Below are positions 8,664 through 17,015 of a DNA stretch of 64,000 nucleotides, one piece after another (positions within the stretch are counted from its first letter, which is position 1; the number at the start of each line of letters is the position of its first letter). The notes beneath the pieces were generated by a model. It saw nothing but the letters and a program-made list of their open reading frames with translations, was not told the origin of the DNA and ran no database searches. Made by a program: the position numbers and the translations under genes. The stretch comes from Aureitalea marina (lineage in GTDB: Bacteria; Bacteroidota; Bacteroidia; Flavobacteriales; Flavobacteriaceae). The stretch is taken from NCBI RefSeq assembly GCF_002943755.1, contig NZ_MQUB01000001.1, positions 1,476,501 through 1,540,500 on the forward strand, read 5' to 3'.

Positions 8664-9875
8664 ATGAACCCTTCTGCCAGCGGTTGGATATCGAAATTTC
8701 TTACACAATTTGGTCCTGATGAACTAGTTTTCGATGGGCCCGGTCACGACCGACTGTACGACCATTTGAGAAGCAGTGGATTCATCTATGGAGTCTCTGT
8801 CAGACCCATGCTTGAATCGCCTGTCAGCACCCTGAAATTGACCCAATTGGAATTGGCCAAGGTCAACCTGTTTCACGCTTTGATCTGGACCCTGGCCTCG
8901 GAAAGAGATGTGGACCAAAGGGAACTGGATCTGCAACAGATCATCGATTTTTACCACGCTATCGACCGGGGACGGACTGGCTGGCTCCAGCGCTTATCCA
9001 TGGCACGCAAGCCTCAGAGCAAACTAGAGAACATTCTCAGCGCCAGACTACAGGAGCACAATAACCTGGCGAGTAATCGCTCTACCAGCCTACTGACCTA
9101 TGCCCTGCTCTATGTCGATGTGCTGAGATTTGCCAGCTACCTGGATGACCCCGAGCAGGAATCCATCTATGCCGGCCAATTGGAAAACGCACTGATCAGC
9201 GTGGCATTACAAGCCTTACACGCCAAAAAGGATAAGAATAAATACGACCTGCAATTGTTGGAATTGGTGCGCGATTCCCTGGAGCACGCTCACGGATCAG
9301 AAGCAATAGGAAAATACCTGGAGTTGGAAGCTATGCCCTATTTGAAGCAAGCCAGTTACAGGGAAAAGAAATATGTCCTCGATATCGCCTTACTGGCCGT
9401 TTGGGAAGACCGGAAAATGGAAGAAGGAGAATATGCCTTCTTGTTGGAGTTAACACAGATCATGGAATTGGATCCGTCGGAACTGGATGGATCAATTGAG
9501 CACCTGGTCCATTTTTCAGAGGCTCATGCCAGTAAAATTTCCCTTTTTGATCATACCCACCCGGTGCGGCAGTTCTACAATCAGAGTACTTCTACAGTGC
9601 GATTGTTAATACTGAGAAACAGAAAACGGCTGGCCAAGGAATTGAGCGAAAGTGGTGAATTGATGGTCCTACTGGGACAATCGACCGTCCGCGAATTGAA
9701 CCGGGAAGAAAAGAGACAGGTCAGAACCCAATTGCTGGATATGTGCAAATCCATCCCATCCCTGGCCATCTTCTTGTTGCCTGGGGGCACGGTTTTATTG
9801 CCTTTATTCATGAAGCTGATCCCACAGTTGTTACCTTCTTCCTTCGATGAGAACAGGATAGCCGATAAGGAATAA
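8664..9875 (+). CDS. LETM1-related biofilm-associated protein
   Basis: The 403-residue soluble protein is typical of the flavobacterial family annotated as LETM1-related, biofilm-associated. It is helical throughout (LKLTQLELAKVNLFHALIW, ERDVDQRELDLQQIIDFYHAID) and ends in a segment resembling the LETM1 ribosome-binding-like domain (DMCKSIPSLAIFLLPGG, LFMKLIPQLLPSSF). The name comes from biofilm phenotypes of relatives; the mechanism is unknown. It is monocistronic, divergent from the DUF4331 unit and convergent with the LytTR response regulator, whose stop lies 3 bp away. Confidence 0.85.
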   Translation: MNPSASGWISKFLTQFGPDELVFDGPGHDRLYDHLRSSGFIYGVSVRPMLESPVSTLKLTQLELAKVNLFHALIWTLASERDVDQRELDLQQIIDFYHAIDRGRTGWLQRLSMARKPQSKLENILSARLQEHNNLASNRSTSLLTYALLYVDVLRFASYLDDPEQESIYAGQLENALISVALQALHAKKDKNKYDLQLLELVRDSLEHAHGSEAIGKYLELEAMPYLKQASYREKKYVLDIALLAVWEDRKMEEGEYAFLLELTQIMELDPSELDGSIEHLVHFSEAHASKISLFDHTHPVRQFYNQSTSTVRLLILRNRKRLAKELSESGELMVLLGQSTVRELNREEKRQVRTQLLDMCKSIPSLAIFLLPGGTVLLPLFMKLIPQLLPSSFDENRIADKE

Positions 9876-9877
9876 GG

Positions 9878-10633
9878 CTATTCCAACCAGATCTTAAAGT
9901 CCTTGACTTTCTCTCGGGCCACGATAACTGCTTGTTCCTTGTAGGAGTTGAGCTTTAGCTGCAGACGGGAATTCGTGTAGGAAATGATATCCTTAATGCT
10001 GTCGATATTGACATAGAACTTCCTGCTGATACGAAAGAACTTTTCTGGGGACAATTCTCCTTCCAGTTGCTCCAGGGTGGTATCCAGGAGGTAGCCCCTG
10101 CCATCGATGGTATGAGCATAAGTACCCTTGTTCTCTGAATAGAAGCACTCGATCTCGTCCACCGGTATCATCTTGATGTGTTGGCCGATCTTGGTGGTGA
10201 AACGCTTTTTGTATTCCCTGCCAACCGGGTTGACCAGCAGTTTTTTAATATCCTCAAAATTGAGCTGGACGTTGCTGGGTGAAGGGTTGCGTTCTTCGTA
10301 CTCCTGAATGGCGCGACCCAATTCGTCCTCATCTATCGGTTTAAGTAAATAGTCAATGCTATTTAGCTTAAAGGCCTGTAAGGCATATTCATCAAATGCC
10401 GTGGTGAAGATTATGGCACTCTTGACCTCAACTTCATCAAAGATCTCAAAGGACAGCCCATCGCTGAGCTGAATGTCCAGGAAGATCAGATCCGGATGGG
10501 GGTTATTGGCAAACCATTCGATGGACTCCTCCACGCTGTGCAACATCTGATCAACCGCCACTCCATGGCGTTCTAACATCCGCTGCAATCTTCTTGCAGA
10601 GGGTTTTTCATCTTCTATAATAAGTACTTTCAT
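9878..10633 (-). CDS. LytTR-family response regulator
   Basis: The 251-residue protein has a receiver domain (residues 2-120: acidic pocket IIEDEKPSA, phospho-acceptor Asp in LIFLDIQLSDG, conserved Thr in IIFTTAFDEYAL, Lys in YLLKPID). A LytTR DNA-binding domain occupies about 145-250 (IPVDEIECFYSENKG, FFRISRKFYVNIDSI). ATG at 10633 is preferred to a TTG one codon earlier. It is the last gene of the minus-strand 2TM operon. LytTR proteins bind paired 9-bp repeats spaced 12-13 bp; such pairs precede this operon and its neighbours (see 11976-12050, 14620-14695, 16871-16946), so this protein is their likely ligand. Confidence 0.93.
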   Translation of the reverse strand: MKVLIIEDEKPSARRLQRMLERHGVAVDQMLHSVEESIEWFANNPHPDLIFLDIQLSDGLSFEIFDEVEVKSAIIFTTAFDEYALQAFKLNSIDYLLKPIDEDELGRAIQEYEERNPSPSNVQLNFEDIKKLLVNPVGREYKKRFTTKIGQHIKMIPVDEIECFYSENKGTYAHTIDGRGYLLDTTLEQLEGELSPEKFFRISRKFYVNIDSIKDIISYTNSRLQLKLNSYKEQAVIVAREKVKDFKIWLE

Positions 10634-10648
10634 CAAACTGTAAACGGT

Positions 10649-10981
10649 TTATTCCCAGCGGGAGGTTCGCTTGTAACCCTCATCCTCCTTGTCCATGTAT
10701 TCTTTGATCTTGCGATCTTCCCATCTCTTGAAGAAACTGAAGTTCTTAGTAAAGACATTTAGTCCGTGAAAGAACAACCCAATTCCCCAGAAAAAAGGTG
10801 TGGTAAATACAGCCCATCCCGGGAACTCCAGGCCATACCAGCCTTGGCTAAACACCCCGATCTGTGCAAGGATGATAAAGATGTTAATTATGATATAGAC
10901 AACCAAGTGAGTATAAAAGCCTTTGATCTCATCTACGCGCTTTTTGGCACGTTCATATCTTTCTTCTTGTGGATCTTCCAT
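10649..10981 (-). CDS. 2TM domain-containing protein (copy 4)
   Basis: A 110-residue protein with the 2TM domain pattern: an N-terminal amphipathic ERYERAKKRVDEIKGFY segment, two hydrophobic segments (about 25-45 and 55-78) and a charged tail WEDRKIKEYMDKEDE. In this locus the same layout occurs four times as stand-alone proteins and once fused to the histidine kinase. Function is unknown; association with LytTR/histidine-kinase pairs suggests a membrane sensing or signalling accessory role. It lies 15 bp upstream of the response regulator. Confidence 0.88.
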   Translation of the reverse strand: MEDPQEERYERAKKRVDEIKGFYTHLVVYIIINIFIILAQIGVFSQGWYGLEFPGWAVFTTPFFWGIGLFFHGLNVFTKNFSFFKRWEDRKIKEYMDKEDEGYKRTSRWE

Positions 10982-10992
10982 GATTACTGTAT

Positions 10993-11346
10993 TTATGACC
11001 AGCGCTGATTGGATTCAGAATTCTCTTCTTCCATAATTTGGCGGATCTTGCGTTCTTCCCAATCTTTCAGGATGGGGATCTTATATCGGAACACCACCAA
11101 GCCGTGTATCGCCAAGGCGATACCCCAGAAAATAGGCATACCGAAAATATTGATGTCTATCCATCTCCAGGCGTCTGGCCCTATTTCCGGAACACCGATC
11201 ACAATGGGTCCTATTAAGCGTCCCAGGATAAAGATCCCATTCACGATAATGTAAGCCTGCAGGTGTCCGTAGAAACCTTTGATTGCCTCTACCTTTTTCA
11301 ACGCCCTTTGGTATCGGTCGTAGTCTTCAGGTCGTTCTGTTCTCAT
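10993..11346 (-). CDS. 2TM domain-containing protein (copy 3)
   Basis: The ATG at 11346 overlaps the stop of the previous gene as TAATG, which argues for translational coupling and for this start over a codon three residues earlier. The 117-residue product shows RYQRALKKVEAIKGFYGHL, two membrane segments and WEERKIRQIMEEENSE at the end. It is the longest of the stand-alone copies because of an insertion between the two membrane segments (IVIGVPEIGPDAWRWIDINI). Confidence 0.88.
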   Translation of the reverse strand: MRTERPEDYDRYQRALKKVEAIKGFYGHLQAYIIVNGIFILGRLIGPIVIGVPEIGPDAWRWIDINIFGMPIFWGIALAIHGLVVFRYKIPILKDWEERKIRQIMEEENSESNQRWS

Positions 11347-11651
11347 TATTTCCAACGTTGACGGGTTTGTTCTTCTTCGTCCATGAATTCACGGATCTTG
11401 CGCTCTTCCCAGTCTTTGGACATAAATGGCATCCAGCCAAAGGCCTTTAAGCCCTGGAAGACAATTCCTATCCCCCATCCAAAAGCTGCCCAGAGAAACC
11501 ACATATATCTCCATCCGTTGGAATAGTAGTTTAACCAGCCCAGGAAAGCGATGAACACCACGTAGAACATCAGGGAAGTATAAAACTTCTTGATATTGGC
11601 CACTTTTTCCTTGGCCCTTAAATACTTGTTCTCTCGGTTATCTGATTCCAT
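11346..11651 (-). CDS. 2TM domain-containing protein (copy 2)
   Basis: A 101-residue protein with KYLRAKEKVANIKKFYTSL, two membrane segments, and the closing motif WEERKIREFMDEEEQ. It is coupled to the next copy by a TAATG overlap and separated from the preceding one by 2 bp, so it is firmly inside the operon. Confidence 0.88.
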   Translation of the reverse strand: MESDNRENKYLRAKEKVANIKKFYTSLMFYVVFIAFLGWLNYYSNGWRYMWFLWAAFGWGIGIVFQGLKAFGWMPFMSKDWEERKIREFMDEEEQTRQRWK

Positions 11652-11653
11652 GA

Positions 11654-11947
11654 TTAGAAAGGTTTTAGCTCGTCATCTTTGTCCATAAACTCCTTGATCT
11701 TGCGCTTTTCCCAATTTTTACCGAGGATCGGTGAGTAGTTGTAAGTTTCCATCCCGTGAAAGAATACACCGATCCCCCATCCCACGATTGGAAAGATGGC
11801 CCATGGAAAACTGCTCGAAAAAGAATTGATCCAAATAAAGATCGGAATGAAGATGATATAGATAAACAAATTGGCATAAAAGCCTTTGATCTCCTCTACC
11901 TTTTTCTTGGCTTGGTAGTAGCGCTCTTCTTGATTGTAAGTTGTCAT
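11654..11947 (-). CDS. 2TM domain-containing protein (copy 1), first gene of the LytTR operon
   Basis: The frame is open to a TTG at 12028, but the ATG at 11947 gives the normal family N-terminus (MTTYNQEERYYQAKKKVEEI) and leaves room for the promoter at 11976-12050, so I use it (97 residues). Two membrane segments and the tail WEKRKIKEFMDKDDE follow. This copy most resembles the 2TM module fused to the kinase (both contain SSFPWAIFPIVGWGIG-like sequence), suggesting recent duplication. It is directly downstream of a predicted LytTR-responsive promoter. Confidence 0.88.
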   Translation of the reverse strand: MTTYNQEERYYQAKKKVEEIKGFYANLFIYIIFIPIFIWINSFSSSFPWAIFPIVGWGIGVFFHGMETYNYSPILGKNWEKRKIKEFMDKDDELKPF

Positions 11948-11975
11948 TGTGTTTCGTTTTAATTGATTAACAGGG

Positions 11976-12050
11976 TAAAAGTACTTGCCGGGGACAGCTT
12001 TTGAAAAAGCATCTGACCGAACTGTCAAAACCGCTTACCCAACTGTCAAA
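11976..12050 (-). promoter_or_regulatory. Predicted LytTR-responsive promoter, site A (2TM / response regulator operon)
   Basis: Read on the minus strand, TTTTGACAGTTGGGT is followed by TTTTGACAGTTCGGT with the GACAGTT cores exactly 21 bp apart (12047 and 12026). Both 9-mers (ACAGTTGGG, ACAGTTCGG) fit the published LytTR-family consensus WMMGTTNRK. A -7-like element TACTTTTA starts 43 nt after the second core (11983-11976), and the start codon of the first 2TM gene follows 28 bp later. Confidence 0.75.
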
Positions 12051-12051
12051 A

Positions 12052-13377
12052 TCAATCTTCTTCGTTCATGTACTTACGTATTTGCCTCTCTTCCCAGTTC
12101 TTCCCCAGTAAGGGATTGTACTTGAATACCTCCATGGCATGTCCTACCACTCCAGCACCCCATCCAACGATGGGAAAAATGGCCCAGGGGAACCCAGTAC
12201 TACGATAATTGAGATAAATGAAAACAGGTACCATGATTATGTATATTGTCAAGTGGACATAAAATCCTTTCACCTCTTCGACCTGTTTTTTGGCCCTTTC
12301 ATATTTTTTACTGGATAGGTAAACCTCTTGTGTAGTTGCACCTTTGCTTTGTCTGGTCAGCATTGGAATAGCCACCTTAAAAATCTTTTCGTCACCTTGT
12401 ATCCTAACTGGCCTGTCACTGAGTAAATAGTAGCGCTGGCGGATATTTTGTAATCCTACCCCACTACTTTCCTTGACCACTTTTTTAGGCTGAACATTGT
12501 TTTCAATGACCAAGTTGTTATCCTTCTCATAGATGCGGATGTGCAATCTCCTGCTCGGAGTCACCTGGTTGTGTTTTACTGCGTTCTCCAGCAGTAACTG
12601 GAGCGATAAGGGTACCACTTTCGCATCCGGATTGGACAGTTGGGCAGGAGTCTCAAAGATGATACTATCTTCAAACCGCATTTCGATCAGGGACATATAG
12701 ATCTTGGCAAATCGAAGCTCTTCCTCTACCGTCACCAGTTCCTTGTTCTTTTGCTCGAGTACATATCGATAAACCTTAGAAAGCGAAGTCGTAAAGCGGG
12801 TCGCCGCTTGCGGATTCTCCTCGATTAAGCTGGTCAAAACGTTCAAACTATTAAATAGAAAGTGAGGATCCAGTTGGTTCTTCAGCGCATCGAACTGGGC
12901 CGAGGCCGTACCGGCTATGATCTTTTGTTCCTTAACCTTTTTTTCGGAGGTATAACGGTAATAATAAAACAAAAAGAAAACGATGGTAACTACCAGGGAA
13001 ATGATCATTCCGCCCACATAATCCTGCGGCCGTTCTCTCTCCAGGAAAGAAATGAGGGACTCCCCTCCCATAAAGACGATGATGATCAGTCGAGCTAGGA
13101 ATATACCGATCAGGGTGACTCCCATTCCTCCTGCTAAAGAGCGGATCAGTAACCTGCTCTTGCGAAAGTCGGTACCGTACTTGCTCATGAGATATTGGAA
13201 AAAGTAGGCATTGGCCATATAGATGATCACGGTATAGATCTGGGTATGAATAAAATCGATCAGGATGTCTCCTGCATCCCCATATTGAACACCGTTGATA
13301 TAACCGATAACCCCTCTCAGGATAAAGATTAGTACCCCAAGTAACAGTGCTTTTCCTATTTCTCTAAAGATCTGCAT
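12052..13377 (-). CDS. LytS-like sensor histidine kinase fused to a C-terminal 2TM domain
   Basis: With the ATG at 13377 (a TTG lies two codons upstream) the product has 441 residues. Residues 1-145 hold four predicted membrane helices. A His_kinase domain follows (phospho-acceptor motif DPHFLFNSLNVLTSLIEENP near 170) and then a HATPase with N box LLLENAVKHN and G box SGVGLQNIRQRYYLL (about 310). Unlike ordinary kinases of this family it continues into a complete 2TM domain (about 350-441: KYERAKKQVEEVKGFYVHL ... WEERQIRKYMNEED), homologous to the four downstream proteins. It should phosphorylate the LytTR regulator encoded at the end of the locus. Confidence 0.9.
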   Translation of the reverse strand: MQIFREIGKALLLGVLIFILRGVIGYINGVQYGDAGDILIDFIHTQIYTVIIYMANAYFFQYLMSKYGTDFRKSRLLIRSLAGGMGVTLIGIFLARLIIIVFMGGESLISFLERERPQDYVGGMIISLVVTIVFFLFYYYRYTSEKKVKEQKIIAGTASAQFDALKNQLDPHFLFNSLNVLTSLIEENPQAATRFTTSLSKVYRYVLEQKNKELVTVEEELRFAKIYMSLIEMRFEDSIIFETPAQLSNPDAKVVPLSLQLLLENAVKHNQVTPSRRLHIRIYEKDNNLVIENNVQPKKVVKESSGVGLQNIRQRYYLLSDRPVRIQGDEKIFKVAIPMLTRQSKGATTQEVYLSSKKYERAKKQVEEVKGFYVHLTIYIIMVPVFIYLNYRSTGFPWAIFPIVGWGAGVVGHAMEVFKYNPLLGKNWEERQIRKYMNEED

Positions 13378-13383
13378 GTCCAA

Positions 13384-14010
13384 TTATTGATTACACCGGG
13401 CTTCGGCAGCAGATCTGGCGTACTCTTCGCCTCCTTGCGGATAGAATTCCCCGGCAGGTTTAAAGTTAGCAAAAAGTTCCAGTGCCGCTTGCATCTTCTC
13501 GCAGAAGGGTTCGACCGGCTGGCCAAAGAATTGAGCCGTTCCCATATCCCATTCTACCTTCCCAAAAGCGGCCCTGGGATTGGTCGGATCCAGGCTCTGG
13601 GCATCTCCGTACAGCTCACCTATCTTCTGGGCGTATTGCATACCATAGGTCTGGCCGTCAAAGACCACCCAGGCACTGTACAATTGTGCTTGCAATAAAG
13701 GAATCTCTGCGTTGTCCGAAGTAAGGGCCTTGGCATCGTTCAGGAAATTCTGGGCCTTGGTCAATTGAGCGGTTAATTTGTCCTTGTCCTTTTCGTTAAA
13801 GCTGTATAGCACATTGATCTGGGCCACATAGAATGCTGGCAACCAATTATCGGTCTCCACACTGGCTATGCGTTCAAACATATTGGCCGCTTCCCAGGGT
13901 TTGTCCTGTTGCCAAAGTTCGAAGGCCTTGGTCATGCCTTGCTGGTATTTGTTTTGGGCCATCCCCACGATAGACAATAGACTAATGGTTAGGATAATGA
14001 TCGTTCTCAT
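13384..14010 (-). CDS. Secreted TPR-like protein of the LytTR locus
   Basis: The 208-residue protein carries a signal peptide (MRTIIILTISLLSIVGMAQ) and helical repeats reminiscent of TPRs (KAFELWQQDKPWEAANMFERIA, AKALTSDNAEIPLLQAQLYSAW, SLDPTNPRAAFGKVEWDMG). It ends in a Cys-containing tail (EARCNQ). Similar proteins accompany 2TM/LytTR clusters in Flavobacteria. It lies 7 bp after the DUF2306 gene and ends just before the kinase, consistent with one transcript. No enzymatic motif is visible. Confidence 0.75.
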   Translation of the reverse strand: MRTIIILTISLLSIVGMAQNKYQQGMTKAFELWQQDKPWEAANMFERIASVETDNWLPAFYVAQINVLYSFNEKDKDKLTAQLTKAQNFLNDAKALTSDNAEIPLLQAQLYSAWVVFDGQTYGMQYAQKIGELYGDAQSLDPTNPRAAFGKVEWDMGTAQFFGQPVEPFCEKMQAALELFANFKPAGEFYPQGGEEYARSAAEARCNQ

Positions 14011-14017
14011 GATGAAT

Positions 14018-14494
14018 TTATTTTGTGGTTAATTTTTGTTCTTCTTGTCGTTTTACTTTGTAGATCCAATACCCGCCTGAGGCGATGATGGCCAGGCTGG
14101 AAACAACCACAGTCATCATAAAATATTCCCGAGGAACAAATCGGGTAGATATTTCAGCGGCCAGGGCTGCATAAAGCCCGACCACACTCCAACCCATTAC
14201 CTTCAGGTGGATGATGTACCAATGTTTGATGTGTTTTCTCAACCAGGCCGGGATCATTCCCATGATCAGTGTAATGAAACTGATCAGCGCCAGGACATGA
14301 AATAATCCAAATCCTCCAAAAAGATTGTAAAGCCCAAAAGCGGTCCCGTTTACTAGAACCATACTTCCCACATAGGCATAACCGATCTTTTTGTGAAAGG
14401 CAGTTCCTTTCTTGTTCAGTAAGACCACTGTTCCGAAGATCAGGGCCAGTATGGCTGTGAGGGTGTGCACAATTCCGAGGGTTCCGCTAAACAT
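14018..14494 (-). CDS. DUF2306 family membrane protein
   Basis: A 158-residue integral membrane protein with five hydrophobic segments and histidines near membrane edges (GIVHTLTAILALIFGT, KGTAFHKKIGYAYVGSM, LFHVLALISF, KHIKHWYIIHLKVMGWSV). This pattern matches DUF2306, which is distantly related to haem-binding membrane families; haem binding is inference. It is preceded by a predicted LytTR-responsive promoter and a 20-codon frame and probably begins the transcript that includes the kinase. Confidence 0.75.
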   Translation of the reverse strand: MFSGTLGIVHTLTAILALIFGTVVLLNKKGTAFHKKIGYAYVGSMVLVNGTAFGLYNLFGGFGLFHVLALISFITLIMGMIPAWLRKHIKHWYIIHLKVMGWSVVGLYAALAAEISTRFVPREYFMMTVVVSSLAIIASGGYWIYKVKRQEEQKLTTK

Positions 14495-14510
14495 GGTTCT
14501 TTCTTTTCGT

Positions 14511-14573
14511 TTAGAAGATCTGCATCAGTATGATGATGAAGATTAAGGTTAGATAAAGGATTACAGATTGCAT
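14511..14573 (-). CDS. Putative 20-residue membrane peptide
   Basis: ATG at 14573 opens MQSVILYLTLIFIIILMQIF and a TAA stop, an almost wholly hydrophobic single-span peptide. It lies between the LytTR-type promoter (about 47 bp upstream) and the DUF2306 gene (16 bp downstream), so it would be the first translated frame of that transcript. Small hydrophobic frames can arise by chance in AT-rich leaders, and no homologue is known to me. The call is tentative. Confidence 0.35.
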   Translation of the reverse strand: MQSVILYLTLIFIIILMQIF

Positions 14574-14619
14574 GATTATTTATTTAATGTTCGTTTTTGA
14601 TTGATTGATCTTGATGGTA

Positions 14620-14695
14620 CAAATATCTTGAGGGGCTGCAGGCTTGACAATTGATTCAGACTGAACTGTCATATTTGATTACCCAATTGTCATTT
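14620..14695 (-). promoter_or_regulatory. Predicted LytTR-responsive promoter, site B (DUF2306 / kinase unit)
   Basis: On the minus strand, TGACAATTGGGTAA and TGACAGTTCAGTC have cores 21 bp apart (14691 and 14670). A -7-like GATATTTG starts exactly 43 nt after the second core (14627-14620). Spacing is identical to sites A and C. The element overlaps nothing coding; the TonB-receptor stop is 3 bp upstream. Confidence 0.72.
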
Positions 14696-14697
14696 CC

Positions 14698-15816
14698 CTA
14701 TAAATTGTCCAGTTGATTGTCCGTTCCATCTTCGCTAAGCGTCCAGAAAAAGCCCACAAAGAAGAACTGATCTGCAGCCGGTAATAAGGGCCTTCTGGCA
14801 AAGTTTCCGTTCATATCTGGGGTATTGGCATATTGATATCCGTTCACATTGTTAAATCCAAAGACATTGTTAACTGATACGTAGAGGATCTTTTGTTGTG
14901 AGATCAGGTAGGCCCAGTTTACACTAAAACTGTTATACGACTTGGTGTTGCTTTGCAGAAAGCCGGGAATATTCGGATCCGTATAGGTCCTGCCAGAGCC
15001 AAACTGATAGGCACCACCAATCTGGCTCTTCCAGTCTGGTATCCACCATTTGACCACCAGGGACAGGTTGTGTGCATTTGCAAAAGGTGGCGTGGCCTCT
15101 TCCGGGTAATTCAGGTAGGTCCGTTTGCTGTCCAGGTAGGAATAGCTGGCCCAATAATCCACGTTCTGAATGGATTGGTTATCTCTCCAGAACAGATCCA
15201 GACCTTGGGCATAACCGTCGCCGGCATTACCAAAATTACTTCCAAACCCAGGGAATTCTCCATCGTAGGTAACCAGGTCCTTATAGCGCTTGTGGTAAAG
15301 CTCTGCCCGGAATATACGGTTATTGGCCCTCCACTGATAGTTGGCGATAAAGTGTCGGGTCATGGTCTCGGTGAAGTCTGTATTGAACTTTAGGAACTCG
15401 TTGCTTGGCTGCTGGTAAAAATCGCCATAGGCCAGAGACAACTGCCCATTGGGGTTGGTCTTGACAGCCATGGAAAGTCGAGGCGAAAGTGTGGTGGAAT
15501 CAAACAGTCCGCTGTACTCTCCCCTCAGACCCAATTTAAAGGCCAGGCTACGGGAAAATACGATATCCGATTCTGCATAAAGCGCAGTGATGCTATTGTT
15601 AAAACCATAGCGCAGATCCACCTGATCGGCGTCGAATTCCTCAATAAAATCGGTCAAGAACTGCTCTGCACCAAAATTGAGCTTCACCTTGCTGTTAAAC
15701 CGTTTTCTCAGGTTAACCTTCAGGTGACCGGAATTTTCAAGATCATCGACTTTAGACTGATCAAAGTTGACCTTGGTCCGCGCGTAGGTATAGCTACCCC
15801 AGCAAATAGATTCCAT
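14698..15816 (-). pseudogene. TonB-dependent receptor, C-terminal part (frameshifted from the N-terminal part)
   Basis: This 372-codon frame encodes the distal beta-barrel of a TonB-dependent receptor (LRGEYSGLFDSTTLSPRLSMA, WRANNRIFRAELYHKRYKDL, GGAYQFGSGRTYTDPN, then aromatic barrel strands ending near FFVGFFWTLSED). It overlaps the N-terminal frame between 15720 and 15816. The join is at a run of four G (minus strand; C4 at 15797-15800): five G would read LFAGGSYTYARTKVNF in one frame and give a receptor of about 717 residues. It is more likely one gene with a sequencing indel than two genes. Confidence 0.85.
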
Positions 15817-16850
15817 TTGTTACCCAAGTCTGTGCGATAGCTGGCATTGGTATAAAAGTTATTGTTGTTCAAACCAAAGTACACTCCTTCCGGGAAGTTG
15901 ATGTCTTCCTGGGTTAGGGCGAAGTCGCTGTGATCGAATGCCGCATAGAACTTCAACAGCCCCTTCCCCAATTGCTGGCGCACCACCGTCTCGCCCGATG
16001 CCGTCTCGAAAGGTTTGTCCCAGTCGTTCCTGTCCGGATAGATGGCCAGGTAAGGTGCCAGGTTGATGTAGTTGGCATTCACACTGACCGATCCCTTATC
16101 CCATTTCTGGGTATTTCCCAGTCCGAGACCAACACTCATAATGGATATGTCCGTCTTCTCCTGAACCGGTTCGTCTATGGTATTAAGGAGCAGTACAGAA
16201 GAAAGCGCCTGACCAAACTCGGCGGAATACCCACCGGTAGAAAAGGTGATACCGTCAAATAGGAACGGGGAATACCGTCCACGGGTCGGGGCATTGTTGG
16301 TGGTAGGCGTGTATGGCGTAAAAACGCGGATCCCGTCAATGAAGATCTGGGTCTCACCGGCCTCCCCACCCCTAACGAAAAGGCGTCCGTCCTCCGCAAC
16401 CGTAGTGGTTCCCGGCAAAGTCTGCAAGGCTCCCACAAAGTCGCCAAGCGCACTGGCTGTGGTGACCACATCCAATGGTTTAAGCACACTGATCTTGCTA
16501 TTGTCCCCTGCCGAAAAACTTCCAGCCGAGATCACCACAGTTTCCAAAGAGTTCACGTCCTCGGTCAGCGCTACTTCCAAATCTTGCATTTGGGAGACAT
16601 CGGCGCTCATACTAATTGGTTCATAAGAAACATAGCTTACCTGCAACAGTTGCAGGCCACTTTTGTTCGTTTCAAAGGAGAACCGGCCTTCCATATCGGA
16701 GGAGGCTCCATCGTATGTTCCTTCCAGATAAATATTGGCTCCCATGATGGGTTGGCCGGCCTTATCGGTGACCACACCCGAGATGGTGGTCTGGGCCACC
16801 GCCAATTGGGAGCATACAAAGAGAATGATTCGGATGATTAATTTGTTCAT
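15720..16850 (-). pseudogene. TonB-dependent receptor, N-terminal part with carboxypeptidase-like regulatory domain (frameshifted)
   Basis: ATG at 16850 gives a signal peptide (MNKLIIRIILFVCSQLAVAQ). A CarboxypepD_reg-like domain follows (TTISGVVTDKAGQPIMGANI), then a plug domain (residues about 100-220: LQTLPGTTTVAEDGRLFVRG, IFIDGIRVFTPY) and the first barrel strands. No SusC signature and no SusD gene adjoin, so a small-ligand or metal receptor is more likely than a glycan importer. The frame fails after NKWNLFAGV. The predicted LytTR-responsive promoter C lies 20 bp upstream of the ATG, so expression is probably controlled by the adjacent two-component system. Confidence 0.87.
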
Positions 16851-16870
16851 GATTGATGTTGATTTGAGGA

Positions 16871-16946
16871 CAAAACTCGTATCGCAGCAGTTCCAACCAT
16901 AAACTTTGAGACCCAATTGTCGAAATTTCGGGACCAACTGTCAAGC
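16871..16946 (-). promoter_or_regulatory. Predicted LytTR-responsive promoter, site C (TonB receptor)
   Basis: On the minus strand, TTGACAGTTGGTC and TCGACAATTGGGTC have cores 21 bp apart (16942 and 16921). A -7-like GAGTTTTG begins 43 nt after the second core (16878-16871), 20 bp before the receptor ATG. Geometry equals sites A and B. Confidence 0.73.
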
Positions 16947-17015
16947 AATTTCCGTTGGCGTTCTAATCATACATTTTTGGCATATATGCGTATCTTTAGG
17001 AAAAAATCAACAACT

